From LMUY01 sp965276785 (GTDB lineage: Bacteria > Pseudomonadota > Alphaproteobacteria > Acetobacterales > Acetobacteraceae): 64,000 bases of DNA. Shown here one piece after another: positions 62,184 through 64,000 of this stretch. The notes below the pieces were generated by a model. The model did no database searches and was not told the DNA's origin. It saw nothing but the letters and a program-made list of their open reading frames with translations. Position 1 is the first letter of the stretch, and every line of letters begins with the position of its first letter. A program made the translations under genes and the position numbers. The stretch spans positions 2,356,001 through 2,420,000 of the forward strand of contig OZ255629.1 in NCBI GenBank assembly GCA_965276785.1. The letters run 5' to 3'.

Positions 62184-63992
62184 GTGCCAAGCTGGTGCAG
62201 GGTGCGGAGCTTCGCGCGGCGCTACGGGCCGCATTTCGCAATCGCCTTGCTGACCGGCCTGGCCGTTCGCTTTCAGGCGGTTCCCGCCGTGCTGCACGGC
62301 GCCTTGCAGGATCCGGACAGCTACATGCGCCTGGTCCGCATGCAGGAGGCGCTGGATGCCGGGCATTGGTTCGGCAGCATTGTTTCGCGGGATGCCTCCG
62401 GCGCGGGCGTGGTGCTGCCCTGGTCGCACCTGCTTGACGCCCTGATCTTGCTGCTGCGGGCGCCGTTGCGCTTGGCCTTGCCGCCGGAGCAGGCGCTGTT
62501 TTGGGCCGCCGTGGCAACCGGCCCGTTGCTGCTCGGAACCTTGGGCGCGGCCTGCGCCTGGGCTGCAGCGCCGCTCACCCCGCGCAATTGGCTATGGACG
62601 GCGCCCTTGGCCGCCGCCATCTCCCCGGCCATCCTGAACTACGGCGAATTGGGGTGTGTCACCCATCACATCGCGCTAGCCGCGCTGGTCGTGTTGGCGT
62701 GGGGCGCGGGCGGCCGGGCGGCGTTTGGCGGCCTTGGGGCAGGCGCCGCACTCGGCGCCTTCACCGGACTCGGCATCTGGCTCAGCCCGGAAGCCATGCC
62801 CTACTGCGTCATGGCGCTGGGCGGCGTTTTGCTGTCCTGGGCCGTGCAGCCCCGCCCGGAGGTGGCCGATGCCTGCTTGGCTTCTGGCGCCAGCCTGCTG
62901 GCTGTGCTTGCCGCCGGCTTGGCGATCGATCCGCCGTTCGGCGGCGTTGCCGCAGCGGCGCTGGACCGGCTTTCGCTGCCGTTCCTCTGTCTTGGCGGCG
63001 TGATGGCCGCTCTGACGTGGCTGCCGCGGCGCCTCGGCGGCGGCCCGGCGTCTCGCTTTGCTGTGCTCGGGGGCGCAGCTTTGGCAGGCGCGGCCGGCTG
63101 GCTTGCGCTGTTTCCCGGCTTCCTGCATGGCTTGGCGGGCTTGATGACGGCGGAACAGGCTGCGGCCTTCTTCGGCCCGATCCGGGAGATGGCGCCGTTG
63201 ACCACGCCGGGCCTGTTCACCCTGTTTGCCTCAGCTGGCAGCTTGGCGGCACTGGCGGCTTTGGTGCTGGCTATGCTGCCGGCTCAGCCGCCGCTGGCTC
63301 GGGTGCTTTGGCTGTATGCCGGCGCGTGCCTGGCCGGCTGCGTCGGCATAGCCGTGCTGCATGTGCGTTTTTCATCCTATCCCGCGGCAGCGGCGGCCAC
63401 TATGCTGCCGGTCCTGCTGGGCCGCCTCGCCACACCTGGCGTGCTGGCCTGGCGGCCCGTGCTGCGGCCAGCCTTGCTTATGGCGTTCCTTTGTGGACCG
63501 GGATTGCTGGGCCGGTCCCTCGTGTCCTCGGCGCAGGCGGACGAGACTGCCAGCCTGTCGGCCTATGCGGCGGAGTGCCCGGTTGCGGCGGCCAGCACGT
63601 TGTTGGCGCCCTACGCCGGCTGGGTCGTCCTGGCGCAGATCAATGATGGGCCGGAACTGCTCTATCGCAGCCGGGTGGCCATCGTCGGCTCGCTCTACCA
63701 TCCAAACATCGCCGGATTCATGCGGTCGCGCGCCGCATGGCGCGCGCAAGCGCTGGCGCAGCCCCCGCCAGAGCTGCTTGCAACCGGCGCCCGAGCGGTG
63801 TTGATCTGCCCGCATCACGCCCGCATGGCGTCGGTCGACGGCCCGGCGGCCACGCTGCTTGACCGGCTCAACGCCGGGGACCCGCCGGCTTGGCTGGTCC
63901 GCGTCGCGGGTGGGACGGGATCGAACTGGGTGCTCTATCGCTTGGAACGGAACAGCATGGCATCGCCGGAAGCGAAAGAAGCAATGCCATGA
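62184..63992 (+). CDS. Large polytopic membrane protein, GT-C glycosyltransferase-like
   Basis: A 602-residue protein with roughly 11 to 13 membrane helices and a C-terminal soluble part of about 120 residues. The first external loop, following helix 1, reads GALQDPDSYMRLVRMQEAL: an acidic D-x-D/S-x-x-R motif in this position is typical of GT-C enzymes such as the STT3/AglB oligosaccharyltransferases. VSRDASGAGVVLPWSHLLDA continues the family-like loop. A role in transferring sugars from a lipid carrier to protein or glycan is possible. The start (GTG) is tentative. The next gene overlaps as ATGA. Confidence 0.7.
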   Translation: MPSWCRVRSFARRYGPHFAIALLTGLAVRFQAVPAVLHGALQDPDSYMRLVRMQEALDAGHWFGSIVSRDASGAGVVLPWSHLLDALILLLRAPLRLALPPEQALFWAAVATGPLLLGTLGAACAWAAAPLTPRNWLWTAPLAAAISPAILNYGELGCVTHHIALAALVVLAWGAGGRAAFGGLGAGAALGAFTGLGIWLSPEAMPYCVMALGGVLLSWAVQPRPEVADACLASGASLLAVLAAGLAIDPPFGGVAAAALDRLSLPFLCLGGVMAALTWLPRRLGGGPASRFAVLGGAALAGAAGWLALFPGFLHGLAGLMTAEQAAAFFGPIREMAPLTTPGLFTLFASAGSLAALAALVLAMLPAQPPLARVLWLYAGACLAGCVGIAVLHVRFSSYPAAAAATMLPVLLGRLATPGVLAWRPVLRPALLMAFLCGPGLLGRSLVSSAQADETASLSAYAAECPVAAASTLLAPYAGWVVLAQINDGPELLYRSRVAIVGSLYHPNIAGFMRSRAAWRAQALAQPPPELLATGARAVLICPHHARMASVDGPAATLLDRLNAGDPPAWLVRVAGGTGSNWVLYRLERNSMASPEAKEAMP

Positions 63993-64000
63993 CCGAGCCG
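63989..64000 (+). CDS. Start of the next gene (truncated by window edge)
   Basis: An ATG overlapping the previous stop (ATGA) opens MTEP before the window ends. Nothing more can be said. Confidence 0.4.

Overview
The window comes from a GC-rich alphaproteobacterium, most likely of the Acetobacteraceae or another Rhodospirillales family. The housekeeping half carries ClpS/ClpA, a phasin (so probably polyhydroxybutyrate storage), NadD-RsfS, PssA, FolC and RadC in an alphaproteobacterial style, with many ATGA/GTGA gene overlaps. No rRNA, tRNA, CRISPR array or intact insertion sequence was seen.

Region A (1 to about 7 kb): an ABC uptake system (permease, Tat-exported binding protein) followed by a cysteine-less thiolase-family protein with a DUF35 partner, an ADP-forming acyl-CoA ligase, an SDR and a MaoC hydratase. 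This looks like a CoA-dependent pathway ending in a retro-aldol step, as in steroid side-chain degradation.

Region B (about 7 to 21 kb): a polycarboxylate-type catabolic block. It holds an exported alpha/beta hydrolase, an MFS carrier translationally linked to three tandem MmgE/PrpD proteins, a chemoreceptor, a LysR regulator, and a divergent operon of a TcuA-like flavoprotein, a methyltransferase and a second exported hydrolase. A CTTAT-N7-ATAAG palindrome (LysR-type T-N11-A) occurs in both divergent promoter regions and probably ties them into one regulon.

Region C (about 21 to 34 kb): a DUF1302 outer-membrane protein with a small lipoprotein, an MFS carrier, a helix-turn-helix/citrate-synthase fusion whose two catalytic histidines are replaced, an AtuA-family/DUF4387 pair, a fourth MmgE/PrpD protein, a third, cytosolic, hydrolase, a TauD-type dioxygenase and an orphan molybdenum hydroxylase large subunit. 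A 24-bp operator, TTGAT-N7-ATCAAG-N-TTGAC, occurs three times here: in front of the AtuA gene and the citrate-synthase-like gene, in front of the dioxygenase, and at the end of the citrate-synthase-like gene facing the MFS gene. I propose that the citrate-synthase-like protein is a metabolite-sensing transcription factor acting at this operator. Together, B and C look like a pathway that hydrolyses an ester or lactone, imports the released polycarboxylate, and processes it by FAD-dependent dehydrogenation and PrpD-type steps. The substrate is unknown.

Region D (about 34.5 to 64 kb): mostly housekeeping genes (nth, dap, proA, nadD, rsfS, pssA, folC, clpA, clpS, phasin, dac, map, radC, ydfG, ohr), with small accessory items. 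These are a coiled-coil gene with 33-bp repeats and an apparent 2-bp frameshift, a duplicated radC 3-prime end flanking a small gene, a ribbon-helix-helix/PemK-like toxin-antitoxin pair, a DUF2075 ATPase and a large GT-C-like membrane protein at the right edge.
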